Assembly: GCA_004524595.1 (NCBI GenBank)
Contig: SDOA01000017.1
Coordinates: 1-46,305, forward strand
DNA from: Candidatus Thorarchaeota archaeon
Lineage (GTDB): Archaea > Asgardarchaeota > Thorarchaeia > Thorarchaeales > Thorarchaeaceae
DNA length: 46,305 nucleotides
Direction: 5' to 3'
The notes below the pieces were generated by a model. The model saw only the letters and a program-made list of their open reading frames with translations, ran no database searches and was not told where the DNA came from. Made by a program: the position numbers and the translations under genes. Below are positions 7,826 through 17,458 of this stretch, piece after piece. Numbering within the stretch: position 1 is the stretch's first letter; every line of letters begins with the position of its first letter.

Positions 7826-10723
7826 ATGCGCGCAGTTCATAGAATCATTATATCCATGTTCATACTCGGAACATTACTATTCACACCAAATGTTGTGTGG
7901 GGATCGACCGCCACCTCAGAGAATAGTACTCATTTTGGTATGAGTGCAAACCTAGCGATTGCAGTAGCAGCAGCTCAACCGGATGATATTCTAGCAGTCG
8001 TTGCTCACTTTCCTGAAGGTTCAACACCAGAAAACATGATTGCGAGTATCTTGGCTTCTGGAGCAAGCAGTATAACAATTAGACACGCATTTCATCTGAT
8101 ACCGATGGTTTCATTATATATTAAGAGCAGCGAAGTTGTAAGACTGACAAAGAATGTTGATGTGGTAGGTCTCACACTGGATATTACCAGAAAGTTAGCT
8201 ATAGAGACCCCATTTGAAGAGTTCATAGTAGCTACTGATGTAAATGACTATACACACTTTACAGAAATCATTGATGCCAAAAATATGTGGGCTCAGGGCA
8301 TAAATGGTAGTGGTATTGTAGTAGCAGTACTTGATAGTGGCGCAGATGCGGAACATCCCGATCTACAAGACAAAATAATTGACTTCAAGGATTACATTAA
8401 CAAACGAGATGACAATGATCCTTCGGATGGAATGGAAGCCTATGATGATAATGGTCATGGAACAGCTTGTGCATGGAATATTGCAGGTGACGGGACCGCG
8501 AATGGTGGTAACTTCACAGGTGTTGCTCCAGGAGTAGACCTGCTAATCATTAAGATTTTAGATGATGAAGGTGCTGGCGACGACTCTGTGATTGCTCAAG
8601 GCATTGAGTATGCTGTTGATAATGGTGCTGATGTTATCAGTCTCAGTTTAGGGGGAATATGGACAGATAATACATATCTAATAGAACCATCAGTTGTTGC
8701 AAGCAGAGCGGCTGTGGATGCTGGTGTTTCAGTAGTAATTGCAGCTGGTAATTCAGGTCCACAGGCGTATTCCATAAATTCACCAGGCATTGTTGAAGAA
8801 GCAATCACTGTGGGATCATCTACCGGCGATAAGGGAGTTGTTGCGTTCAGTAGTGTTGGTCCAGTCTTAAGAACTACATCAGAACCAGCAGGGTATTCAG
8901 CAAAACCGGACATTGTAGCACCAGGCTATCAAGTTGTTTCAGGTCGTTCTCAAGATGCAAATCCCTATGAATATCTCTCATATAATTATTCACAGTTTCA
9001 AAATACATACACTCAATGGTCCGGCACTTCAGCATCCACTCCTATCGTTGCTGGAGCAATTGCGTTATTAGCACAGAATCATACCCTCCTTACTCCTGAG
9101 GAAACAAAAACAGCTTTAATGATCTCAGCAAAAGATCTTGCTCTCGATCCAATGATTCAGGGATGGGGTATAATCAATGTTACAGCGGCATCACAAGCTT
9201 TGACTGATTATAGTCGAGATATAACCCTAATGACACCTAGAAGATTCCCAACATTGCCATGGAGTGGCAACGTGCTCATCATTGGTGATGAGCGACCACC
9301 TCAAAATATAACAATCATCTCAACGCATTCAATTGGAACAACAAGCATAGGCATTAGTGGAAATGCTAGTAGTTATGTCAAAACTAATGTTGAACAGGTC
9401 TCAGTTATTGCAGGCTATTCGCATTTTGGAATGTGGCTGGAAGTTCCGGAAGATCTCCCATTGACCGAAGTGGGAGTATATACAGGTAAGCTGAATCTTA
9501 CTCAAGGTGACGCGACAATTGCTTCAATTGATCTTAGTTTTACAATAACTCTCTTTGGTGGCCGATTGATGGTTGATATGGAACATCACACGACAGGACC
9601 TCAAGGCGACATTGATGATCCATCGTATTATGGGTACTTTACAGAATACCTGAGAGGAGAAGGAGTTATAGTCACAGAGTTCGGAAATCCAAATGACAGC
9701 CAGAGGAGCTACATAGATATTGGAGCACTATCCAGTTCAGATATCTTCATGATTATGGACACTGAGACTGCATATACTGAGGGAGAAATATCAGCCATCC
9801 ATCAATTTGTTGCAAATGGAGGAACACTGATTGTATTATCAGAGTTCTGGGATGCATCAATCTCTCAAGCATCCTATGCTATAGACTATTACAATTTAAT
9901 TTTGGAACCCTTTGGAATTCAGTGCGAGCAGAGAGGTATTGGTGTTGGTGTTGGAGAGTATGGAGAAATCTATGATGCAAATACTGGTAGTATAGCAGAG
10001 AATCATACTCTGATGGAGGGTGTAGAAAGTCTCTACATTATTCTGGGTAGTACATTATCAGTAAATTCATCTATTGCAAATGCGCAAGGTTTATTCTGGG
10101 AGGACTCTAATAAGACTCATGCAATAGTAGCTACTGCAGAATATGGTTCTGGACATGTGTATGTTATTGGAGATGGTTCGACTCTATATGATGATATACT
10201 CTATGATGCTATCCGATTTGGAGCAGATAATCTCAGGCTTTTGAGGAACCTAGCTTCAGCAATTGTACCTGATGCACCAAGAATCTATGATGTTGTACTT
10301 GAGAAGGGTGATTTTGGAGAGCATGCTAATGTGACCGCTTATGTCTTCGATGATGACCTTGATGTCGTGTCGATGAGCATCATAGGTCCGTTAGGAACTA
10401 ATATCACAGGAAGCGTTACAGAGAGCTTGGGTTACAAATTCTCAACTACTTTTATCTTCAATAGTGGCGGCTTCTATTCATTCCGTGTTGCCGCAATAGA
10501 TGACGCAGGTAATGTTAAGATATTCCAAAAGACAATTCTAGTTCCAGTAGATGCAGCGGATGACTTCTTTCTCCAAGCAGTCACATATTCACTCCTTGGA
10601 ATAGTTGCTACAGGCATAATTTACTCTGGTTGGCAACGATATGGTGCCGGTCGAAGGGGGAAAAGGAAAACTGATAGTGGTGATGATGAGGAATGGCAAG
10701 TTCCTCAACCATCTATCGAATAG
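7826..10723 (+). CDS. Membrane-anchored S8 serine protease with site-1-protease-like architecture
   Basis: A secreted subtilase of 965 residues from the ATG at 7826; a TTG at 7787 is in frame, but the ATG has GAAGGA about 10 nt upstream and begins a proper signal peptide. The prodomain spans about 30-140. The triad is Asp170 (LDSGADAEHPDL), His211 (NGHGTACAW) and Ser402 (SGTSASTP), with Asn in AAGNSGP. Unlike the other three subtilases here, the catalytic domain is compact. After a beta-domain comes a GATase-like/DUF4350-like Rossmann domain (about 579-812: VDMEHHT, MIMDTETAYTEGEI, GSGHVYVIGDGS), a beta-domain, one TM helix (about 913-937) and a short tail with a GRRGKRK basic patch. This order is that of eukaryotic site-1 protease (MBTPS1). 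The 3' end overlaps the convergent oxidoreductase gene by 11 bases. Confidence 0.9.
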   Translation: MRAVHRIIISMFILGTLLFTPNVVWGSTATSENSTHFGMSANLAIAVAAAQPDDILAVVAHFPEGSTPENMIASILASGASSITIRHAFHLIPMVSLYIKSSEVVRLTKNVDVVGLTLDITRKLAIETPFEEFIVATDVNDYTHFTEIIDAKNMWAQGINGSGIVVAVLDSGADAEHPDLQDKIIDFKDYINKRDDNDPSDGMEAYDDNGHGTACAWNIAGDGTANGGNFTGVAPGVDLLIIKILDDEGAGDDSVIAQGIEYAVDNGADVISLSLGGIWTDNTYLIEPSVVASRAAVDAGVSVVIAAGNSGPQAYSINSPGIVEEAITVGSSTGDKGVVAFSSVGPVLRTTSEPAGYSAKPDIVAPGYQVVSGRSQDANPYEYLSYNYSQFQNTYTQWSGTSASTPIVAGAIALLAQNHTLLTPEETKTALMISAKDLALDPMIQGWGIINVTAASQALTDYSRDITLMTPRRFPTLPWSGNVLIIGDERPPQNITIISTHSIGTTSIGISGNASSYVKTNVEQVSVIAGYSHFGMWLEVPEDLPLTEVGVYTGKLNLTQGDATIASIDLSFTITLFGGRLMVDMEHHTTGPQGDIDDPSYYGYFTEYLRGEGVIVTEFGNPNDSQRSYIDIGALSSSDIFMIMDTETAYTEGEISAIHQFVANGGTLIVLSEFWDASISQASYAIDYYNLILEPFGIQCEQRGIGVGVGEYGEIYDANTGSIAENHTLMEGVESLYIILGSTLSVNSSIANAQGLFWEDSNKTHAIVATAEYGSGHVYVIGDGSTLYDDILYDAIRFGADNLRLLRNLASAIVPDAPRIYDVVLEKGDFGEHANVTAYVFDDDLDVVSMSIIGPLGTNITGSVTESLGYKFSTTFIFNSGGFYSFRVAAIDDAGNVKIFQKTILVPVDAADDFFLQAVTYSLLGIVATGIIYSGWQRYGAGRRGKRKTDSGDDEEWQVPQPSIE

Positions 10724-11993
10724 GTCCAAAGGTCTGTTCAATGTATTCTTGCAACCTCTCATGACGAGGTTTCGAGAGTGGTTTTTCTTTTAGTATTGCA
10801 CTTGATTCAACTCTATCAAGAATCTCAAATCCAAGTCTTGCACCCAATCTTGAAGCGAGTACTTGACCACCTATAAGAACGCCTTCTTCATTAGTCACAA
10901 GAGCGACTTTCGTGAATTCATGCGGATCTTCAATGAAGAGTACTGAGGTCTTAACCCCCACATTTTTTGCGGTTGTTGATGAGTGACCTATACATACAAT
11001 ATCTGTTCCGAAAATCCTATCGTATTGTAGACGTGTTGCCGTATCGGAGTAAATCTTCGAACCTCCAACAGCTGCAACTCCAGCTTGTCTACCTGCTCGA
11101 GCAGCTACACTTCCAACAGGTAGAAGTAACTGTTTGTCAGTAAGAGGATCAACCATCTCAACACAATCACCAATAGCGTAGATATCATTTTGAGAGGTTT
11201 CCATCTTCTCATTTATTATGATACCTCCAAGTTCGCCAATTTTGAGACCAATCTGTGCAGCTAGTTTGACATTGGGTTTTACTCCAGTCATGAAGATGAC
11301 TGCATCTATTTTGTGATTCTTACCCGCAAGTACGAGACCTTCAACCTTACTGCTACCAAGCACCTTCGAAGGTTCTTCACCTTGATGAATTATCAGATTT
11401 TCTGGGAGCCTTGAGAGGAGCTCCTTACTCATTGGTGCTTCAAGCTGACGACGCATTAGTCGTGAACGAATTATCAGATGGGTTTCCTTACCAAGTTCTA
11501 GAAGCCGCTCAGCAGTTTCAAGACCACTAAAACCAGCACCAACAATTGCGATTGATTCCATTCCTGATAATAGTTTTCCAATCTTCGTGGTATCCGACAT
11601 TGTTTGAATTGTAAAGACTCCAGGTAAATCAATTCCAAGGATAGTAGGCAGATTAGGTATCCCACCAGTTGCTAAAATTAGACGGTCATAATCTATTTCA
11701 GAAGTCCCTTGTGGTCCTTTGATATCAATCACCTTGTTGTCGGGATTGATTCTGACAACAGAAGTCCCTGGAAGGACCTTGATTCGTTTCTTTGATAGTA
11801 CATCAAATGACCAGTCTTTAATATCAAGTAGATCAGTATCTGGGAATTCTAAAGCTAAAGAAGCTCCAGGTTTTCTATGTGCTTCATCTATCTCTTCAGT
11901 GATTATTTTTATGTCAGCTTTTGAATCAAACATTCTAGCAGCAATAGCAGCAGATGCTCCGCCAGGACCATATCCAATAATTACTATATTCAT
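10713..11993 (-). CDS. FAD-dependent pyridine nucleotide-disulfide oxidoreductase family protein
   Basis: A 426-residue two-dinucleotide-fold flavoprotein. The N-terminal FAD motif is GYGPGGASA (about 7-15), the NAD(P)H motif IVGAGFSGLETAE lies near 150, and the C-terminal FAD motif is AIGDCVEM near 275, followed by a dimerisation domain. It resembles the NADH oxidase/CoA-disulfide reductase/rubredoxin reductase branch, but the redox Cys those enzymes carry after the first helix is missing: the segment reads RKPGASLALEF. It is therefore unlikely to be a CoA-disulfide reductase or water-forming NADH oxidase; electron transfer to a protein partner is more likely. It starts 14 nt after the stop of the protease at 12008, with GAGGA 8 nt before its ATG, so the two probably form an operon. 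Confidence 0.85.
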   Translation of the reverse strand: MNIVIIGYGPGGASAAIAARMFDSKADIKIITEEIDEAHRKPGASLALEFPDTDLLDIKDWSFDVLSKKRIKVLPGTSVVRINPDNKVIDIKGPQGTSEIDYDRLILATGGIPNLPTILGIDLPGVFTIQTMSDTTKIGKLLSGMESIAIVGAGFSGLETAERLLELGKETHLIIRSRLMRRQLEAPMSKELLSRLPENLIIHQGEEPSKVLGSSKVEGLVLAGKNHKIDAVIFMTGVKPNVKLAAQIGLKIGELGGIIINEKMETSQNDIYAIGDCVEMVDPLTDKQLLLPVGSVAARAGRQAGVAAVGGSKIYSDTATRLQYDRIFGTDIVCIGHSSTTAKNVGVKTSVLFIEDPHEFTKVALVTNEEGVLIGGQVLASRLGARLGFEILDRVESSAILKEKPLSKPRHERLQEYIEQTFGPIR

Positions 11994-12007
11994 CTATTAA
12001 TTCCTCT

Positions 12008-15000
12008 TTATTTTTTCATTCGTTTGACTGCTAATATGATGACCAATCCGGAAATAACCGCAACCATACCTACGATGATTAGAGTATTATCCTCTATGAC
12101 AATTAGTGTGGCAAACTGTAATTGTGTTGTTGTGATGGTGTTACCTTTAGCAATTGCGAACACGTCATACGTACCAGGTGCAAATCCAGATGAAGCAATT
12201 ACAAATTCATAGAGACCAGCTCCATAAAGCGTAAAGTTACGCCATATTCCTGAGGAGTGCTGAAAACCAATCATTACTTCTGTTGTCAATTCATATTTTT
12301 CGAGAGCGATTTCTCCAGTTATTTTCTCATCGATTAAGAAACCTATTCTAATAATAGATTTGTCAAGGATTGCACTAGTAAATCGTATGAAATTACTGAT
12401 TGGTCCATATAACATGACAAGAGGGGAGATAATTGATTGAGATTCTGATGTCACATTAAAGAAAAGACTGGTAATATAACCAGAGAAGACAAGGTCCAAA
12501 TCAACAGTGTATTCTATATGATTTTTGTTTAAAATAATCGATGAGTTAAGTGAGTACAAGTCACCATCAACAATACTTAGTCCAATAGATCTGTCATCAG
12601 TAGACGAATCTCTATCATAAGTTGAGACTGCTATAAGTAAACTATCATCTTCTGATGTTATCGTCAGAGATTGAATTAATGGTCTCCATATATCAACAAG
12701 ATTAACAGAACTAGTAGAATCAACATACATCATTGTGGCATTATGTGTAGCAACGATAACACTTCCCCTAGTTCCTTCATTAAGACCTTCAACCTTTACA
12801 AATGTAGATATCGAATCATCCCACCATGACCCGCGTAACATTGATACTTCATAAGCTGAGCCAGTCCATTCGTATATCTCCAGTACATTAGAAGTAAGAT
12901 TCATCAGAATGTCAGCTCCATTAATACCAGTAGAAGGATTCGAATCTATATCCCATTCAATACTGAGCATATTAGTTCCTGAGAAATTACTTAGTACAGT
13001 GCTTGTGATTGAAAATACTAAATCTTTGGTTTGTTGAAAGACCTTCACTGATCGAATGTCAAGCTCGGGTAAAATATCAAAATCCAATGGATCACTCACA
13101 AGTGTTTCTACAATTGACCAATCGGATTGCGATGAATCTAACTTCATCGTTTCGTTGAGCACATGCATTACAGATAGAGCTGCATCACATAGTCCATGAC
13201 CAAAATCAGCTATTGCCATATCATTATGCGAAGTTAGACCTCCTGCACCATTTACAAGGGCGGAATAGGTCCTCCAAGAGTTATCAGTTCCTTCAGCCTG
13301 AAGAATCAGAGCTATGGTTCCAGCAACATGAGGGGAAGCCATGCTGGTTCCTTCTTTTTGTGCCCAGAGACTGCTTATACTGTTTCTCGCAGCTGTAATT
13401 GACACACCAGGCGCTGCAATATCGGGTTTAGCAGCTCCATCAATTCTTGGACCTCTACTTGAAGTGGAAGTTATAGTCCCTGAATACTCAGAATAAGATG
13501 AAACTGCTATTGCGAAGTCAGATGTAGCAGGTGAACTTATGGTACGTAAATTATCTATCTGACTTAGAAATCTGAGGTTAAAAGTGTCCCAAGAACCATC
13601 CCAGGCATAACCATCGACCCATATACTCTCGCCCGAGGGATTTTCTACAATTACATCCCAAGTTCCATCCAACCAATCATGATTCGCTGTAGAAACTTGA
13701 ATAATTATGTTATTCATTCCACGAGGACTAATATCACAGAAGACATATGCAGAAAGTGTATCTTCCGTTAATGCAAACGAACTGCCTGCAATTGTAGAAT
13801 ATTCTCCAAGGTCTATTGAATCACCTGAGGGTGGTGACAATATGATGCGCTCATCCCTATCAGATGATCGCCATAGCAGGCTTAGGTAAGAATATTGAGG
13901 TTCATTGTTGACATTGAGAAGAACAACACCACTCTCCCCAGAGGATACATTGAATCTTGCATGTTTGTTTCGACTACCCAGATTCCCAGCAGCGGCAGTT
14001 GATAGGACACCATGCCTAAGAAATGCTTCAGAAACAGCCAAGTCTTCAGGATCAGTACCATCGAGAAAGCCAAGATAGGATGAAAATGACATGTTAATGA
14101 TATCAGCATCATTCTCAACAGCGAAACTTATTCCATCAATAATGTCTGCTGAAGTAAGCGGACTTCGAATAATGATTAAGTCAGCTCCAGGAGCAACTCC
14201 GACAAATGAGGTCATACCAACCTGACCTCCAGCAATGGTGGAAGCGACATGAGTTCCATGACCGCTATCATTTGAATCTCCAATCGATACTGCTTGAGTA
14301 AGATTCACTCCTCGAACATATACATTAGATGAGAACTGATCATATAGAATAGATACCTTCGAAACATTTAGAATAACAGCTCTATCAGAAACCAATTCAA
14401 TGAACCCATCATTATCTGCATCAATGCCACCAATCCAACGGTCACCATTTGCATAGTTAAACCCGCTAGACCCATCTACATTAATGTACATATAATTCGA
14501 TGCGTAATCAAAAAAACCACTATTCAATCCACCTGTAGCACGAATCGGTCCTTCATTAGAATCAGCAATTCCATTATTGTTCAAATCAACATAATAGTCA
14601 GACCCTGATTTCAGGAAATCAAACTCTGCATCATAAGCGCGCCAAAATGATGGATGAAGCCAATAAGCACCAGTATCAATGACTGCAACTGTAACACCAG
14701 AGCCATCAATACTCTGTTCATTGCGTTGGAGATTATTCCAGACATCATCAGCTCGTATTTCAGGAACAGATGAAATCAGGGAAGGAATATACTGCCTATT
14801 ACCTGATGTTGCTCGAATGAGACCTAGGCTGGCAATTTCAGTGAGGGAGTTTGAATTGCGAACAATAGCAGAATAGATTCTTCCCACATTGACTATGGAT
14901 GACCCGCGTCTCACAAATTCAATACCAGCTGTTTCAATTTGAGAAATTTGAGATTCGGTAAGTTCGCTGCCAAATTCTAAGAGCGCACGTGAACCAAGTT

Positions 15001-15154
15001 CTCGATTTGAAGCAATATCTTTTTCAAGTCTGGTTTCAATCAATGAAGAAGGTGCTTTGGTATCAATATAGGCGGATGTAGTAATTATAGATATACTAGG
15101 ACCTGTTATTGTTGATAGTAACAACATTGTTAGTATGAAGCAGTGTCGATACAT
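12008..15154 (-). CDS. Secreted, membrane-anchored S8 serine protease, 1048 aa
   Basis: A subtilase with a signal peptide, catalytic Asp160 (VIDTGAYWLHPSF), His299 (SGHGTHVAS), Asn in AAAGNLGS and Ser604 (KEGTSMASP), and a C-terminal TM helix ending in KRMKK. An ATG at 15154 is preferred over GTG 15184 because GAGGG sits 6 nt before it and the signal peptide then starts properly. Two insertions mark it. One, between Asp and His, carries Asp/Asn-rich loops (DLNNNGIAD, DADNDGFIE) that look like calcium-binding sites. The other, between Asn and Ser, is a beta-sandwich (GTWDVIVENPSG) like P- or PPC-type domains. The protease at 26113 has the same layout, so the two are paralogs. No Thr-rich linker precedes the anchor. 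The oxidoreductase follows in the same operon. Confidence 0.9.
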   Translation of the reverse strand: MYRHCFILTMLLLSTITGPSISIITTSAYIDTKAPSSLIETRLEKDIASNRELGSRALLEFGSELTESQISQIETAGIEFVRRGSSIVNVGRIYSAIVRNSNSLTEIASLGLIRATSGNRQYIPSLISSVPEIRADDVWNNLQRNEQSIDGSGVTVAVIDTGAYWLHPSFWRAYDAEFDFLKSGSDYYVDLNNNGIADSNEGPIRATGGLNSGFFDYASNYMYINVDGSSGFNYANGDRWIGGIDADNDGFIELVSDRAVILNVSKVSILYDQFSSNVYVRGVNLTQAVSIGDSNDSGHGTHVASTIAGGQVGMTSFVGVAPGADLIIIRSPLTSADIIDGISFAVENDADIINMSFSSYLGFLDGTDPEDLAVSEAFLRHGVLSTAAAGNLGSRNKHARFNVSSGESGVVLLNVNNEPQYSYLSLLWRSSDRDERIILSPPSGDSIDLGEYSTIAGSSFALTEDTLSAYVFCDISPRGMNNIIIQVSTANHDWLDGTWDVIVENPSGESIWVDGYAWDGSWDTFNLRFLSQIDNLRTISSPATSDFAIAVSSYSEYSGTITSTSSRGPRIDGAAKPDIAAPGVSITAARNSISSLWAQKEGTSMASPHVAGTIALILQAEGTDNSWRTYSALVNGAGGLTSHNDMAIADFGHGLCDAALSVMHVLNETMKLDSSQSDWSIVETLVSDPLDFDILPELDIRSVKVFQQTKDLVFSITSTVLSNFSGTNMLSIEWDIDSNPSTGINGADILMNLTSNVLEIYEWTGSAYEVSMLRGSWWDDSISTFVKVEGLNEGTRGSVIVATHNATMMYVDSTSSVNLVDIWRPLIQSLTITSEDDSLLIAVSTYDRDSSTDDRSIGLSIVDGDLYSLNSSIILNKNHIEYTVDLDLVFSGYITSLFFNVTSESQSIISPLVMLYGPISNFIRFTSAILDKSIIRIGFLIDEKITGEIALEKYELTTEVMIGFQHSSGIWRNFTLYGAGLYEFVIASSGFAPGTYDVFAIAKGNTITTTQLQFATLIVIEDNTLIIVGMVAVISGLVIILAVKRMKK

Positions 15155-15345
15155 TGAAGTCCCTCGGCTTGGCTGTTCTTTCACTTCTTGGCCATGTCTT
15201 GATATGCTTTACCCTTAGGATAAAATAACAGTTAATTGCTCAAGTCATAAGTAAAAAGTAAAGTAGCTGTGGTCTCAATCATCTTACCTGATTTTTATTG
15301 TTTGACTGAAAGTGCAATCGATAACCAAAACAGCCAATACGATAC

Positions 15346-17391
15346 ATGATAAAAAAAGAAACTGTGGGAAAATTGAGTAGGAAGTATGTGCCTTCTGAGT
15401 TTGAAATCTATAGGGATGATGAAACAATTCCATGGTTTAGCATATTCAAAGATATGGAGGATATGCAGAAAAAAGGTACAGACTCCTTTCAAGCAATAAC
15501 TGATGTAGTGACCAAGATTGCTACAAAGGAGAGCATGAAAGAGAATCCAAATGAACATGTCATAGCAATTGGTCTTCATGCATGTCTTATTCGTGGTAGA
15601 ATCGCAGAAGCTCTCTTCATGTCTACGGATTCAACCGATGTGGGAATTCTATCACTTCGAGCAATAGTAATGTTTGTTCTATTTGATGTTCAAGGGCTTA
15701 GAGACATCTTAACGATACTCGAAGACAAAGTCGATGAAGATTCCCTTTCGTCAGATCAGGTTCGATTAAGTACAGTAAGAGTCCTTCTCGCAGCGGCTGA
15801 ACAGGATACAAGTGTTATTGTATGTGTGATGGAGTTCGACAATCTTCTTGAAAAATACCCTGAACAAGTTGAAAATCCCTTAGTTGAAACCATGTTCACT
15901 TTATATGTTGTTGGCACACTTCTCAAAGAAGTTGGACAGGTCGTAAGAGCGGCTCGAATTGCTGATACTCTTGAAGGTATGGCAATAAAAAAGAACCACA
16001 GGATGTTTCTAGCTCTTGTTGAGAATCTTAGAGGGCATATCTGCAATTTTAAAGGCGATTTTGAACAGGGAGAGCAACACTACCGAAAATTCATGGCTAT
16101 AAGTGAAACTCTGGGTTTCAAATTAGGAATAGCAATGTCATTAAACAATCTAGGAACATTAAGGCTCAATGCATTATTACTAGAGGAAGGACTTGATTAT
16201 TTTAAACAGTCACTAGAGTTAATGGATGTTGAAGCTGGACGAACAGTAGCTCTTGCAAATCTTGGAGAGATCTGCACAGTTCTGGGAGTATTTGATGAAG
16301 CAGAAAAATATCTGCTTGAAGGTATTCGACTTGAAGAAAAAACAAAGAGAGGGGTAATCGAGCTCTATACCTGGTATTCCATCTTTCTCTCAAAGACGGG
16401 CCGCTTTAAAGAATCCCTAGATTATTTGAAAAATGCAGAGAGAATTGCGACAACATCAGAAAAACCCATGCAAAAGGCAGCCTATCTATTTGCTAAAGGA
16501 ATCAATGAATCAGGAAAAAAGAAGTATGATGATGCAATAGCTACTTTTGAAGAGCTCTTACAGTTTGCAAAGAAAGAGGATGTATTTGAGTTCTTAGTAC
16601 GAGCTGAACTTGAACTAGCAAGTACCTATGTCAGGGCTTATGGTGATAGTAGGTCTACTGAACATCTCTCAAAAGCAGGGTATCATCTCAATGATTTGAT
16701 TCAAATTGGTAAGGAACAAGGTATTCAGGCACTATATGCAGAGTCGCTCCTTGCAAGAGGTGATATGTTTTCAATCATTGGTAAACAATGGGAATCTAAA
16801 AGAGATATTGAAAGAGCTCTAAGTGTAGCAAAATTCATAGAAGACCCACGATTAGAAAAAGAAGCTAAAACCAGACTCGATTCTATTGTCGAACATTCAA
16901 AAATCCAAAAGGTTGACCAATCAACAGTCACGAAATCTCTCGATCGACTTAGCGGCTTTAAACCTGCATCTTCAAAAATGCGCGACATCCCTCAGCCAAA
17001 TCTCCATGCTTTAATTACACTTGAAAGAGGGTCAGGATTACCTGTTTTTGTTCACCACTTTGATGAACAACTTACAATGGATAGTTCTTTGATTAGTGGT
17101 TTCATCTCAGCTATTAATGTATTCTCAGATGAGATTATGGGTCAAGGTGGTCTCTTACGATCAATAAATCATGAAGGCTTTACAGTAATGATTGAACACA
17201 CCGAACTTCGTATTGTCACCTTGATTGCTGACAAGGAAAGTTTTGAGATTCGATATAAGCTACGTTCTTTTGTACAAAGATTTAATGAGCTATTCCCAAG
17301 AGAATTAAGTGATGAAGGAATTGATCCAACAGAATTTCAGGGAGCCATTGAAATTATTAACAAAATATTCCTGAGAGCATCAGAAACGTAG
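15346..17391 (+). CDS. TPR-repeat protein with C-terminal longin/roadblock-like domain
   Basis: A 681-residue soluble protein. The middle (about residues 170-520) is all-helical with tetratricopeptide patterns, such as 'GTLRLNALLLEEGLDYFKQSLEL', 'LGEICTVLGVFDEAEKYLLEGI' and 'SKTGRFKESLDYLKNAERI'. The last ~130 residues (about 548-675) change character: 'ITLERGSGLPVFVHHF', a 'LISGFISAINVFSDEI' helix and further strands, then a terminal helical pair. That alternation is what Asgard longin- or roadblock-type sensor domains look like; the assignment is by pattern only. Such domains usually act with small GTPases. The GTPBP1-like GTPase starts 67 nt downstream on the same strand, which suggests a functional pair. 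ATG start; promoter not clear. Confidence 0.75.
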   Translation: MIKKETVGKLSRKYVPSEFEIYRDDETIPWFSIFKDMEDMQKKGTDSFQAITDVVTKIATKESMKENPNEHVIAIGLHACLIRGRIAEALFMSTDSTDVGILSLRAIVMFVLFDVQGLRDILTILEDKVDEDSLSSDQVRLSTVRVLLAAAEQDTSVIVCVMEFDNLLEKYPEQVENPLVETMFTLYVVGTLLKEVGQVVRAARIADTLEGMAIKKNHRMFLALVENLRGHICNFKGDFEQGEQHYRKFMAISETLGFKLGIAMSLNNLGTLRLNALLLEEGLDYFKQSLELMDVEAGRTVALANLGEICTVLGVFDEAEKYLLEGIRLEEKTKRGVIELYTWYSIFLSKTGRFKESLDYLKNAERIATTSEKPMQKAAYLFAKGINESGKKKYDDAIATFEELLQFAKKEDVFEFLVRAELELASTYVRAYGDSRSTEHLSKAGYHLNDLIQIGKEQGIQALYAESLLARGDMFSIIGKQWESKRDIERALSVAKFIEDPRLEKEAKTRLDSIVEHSKIQKVDQSTVTKSLDRLSGFKPASSKMRDIPQPNLHALITLERGSGLPVFVHHFDEQLTMDSSLISGFISAINVFSDEIMGQGGLLRSINHEGFTVMIEHTELRIVTLIADKESFEIRYKLRSFVQRFNELFPRELSDEGIDPTEFQGAIEIINKIFLRASET

Positions 17392-17458
17392 GAGAAGCGA
17401 GTCAGTATGTCTTATATTGTTACAAGAAAAGACAATCGTGTATTATGGGGAAAAATCA

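Noticed and set aside
17417..17458. In-frame TTG start for the GTPase
   Set aside because: ATG 17459 has GGGG at a suitable distance and begins the conserved domain; the extension has no ribosome site.
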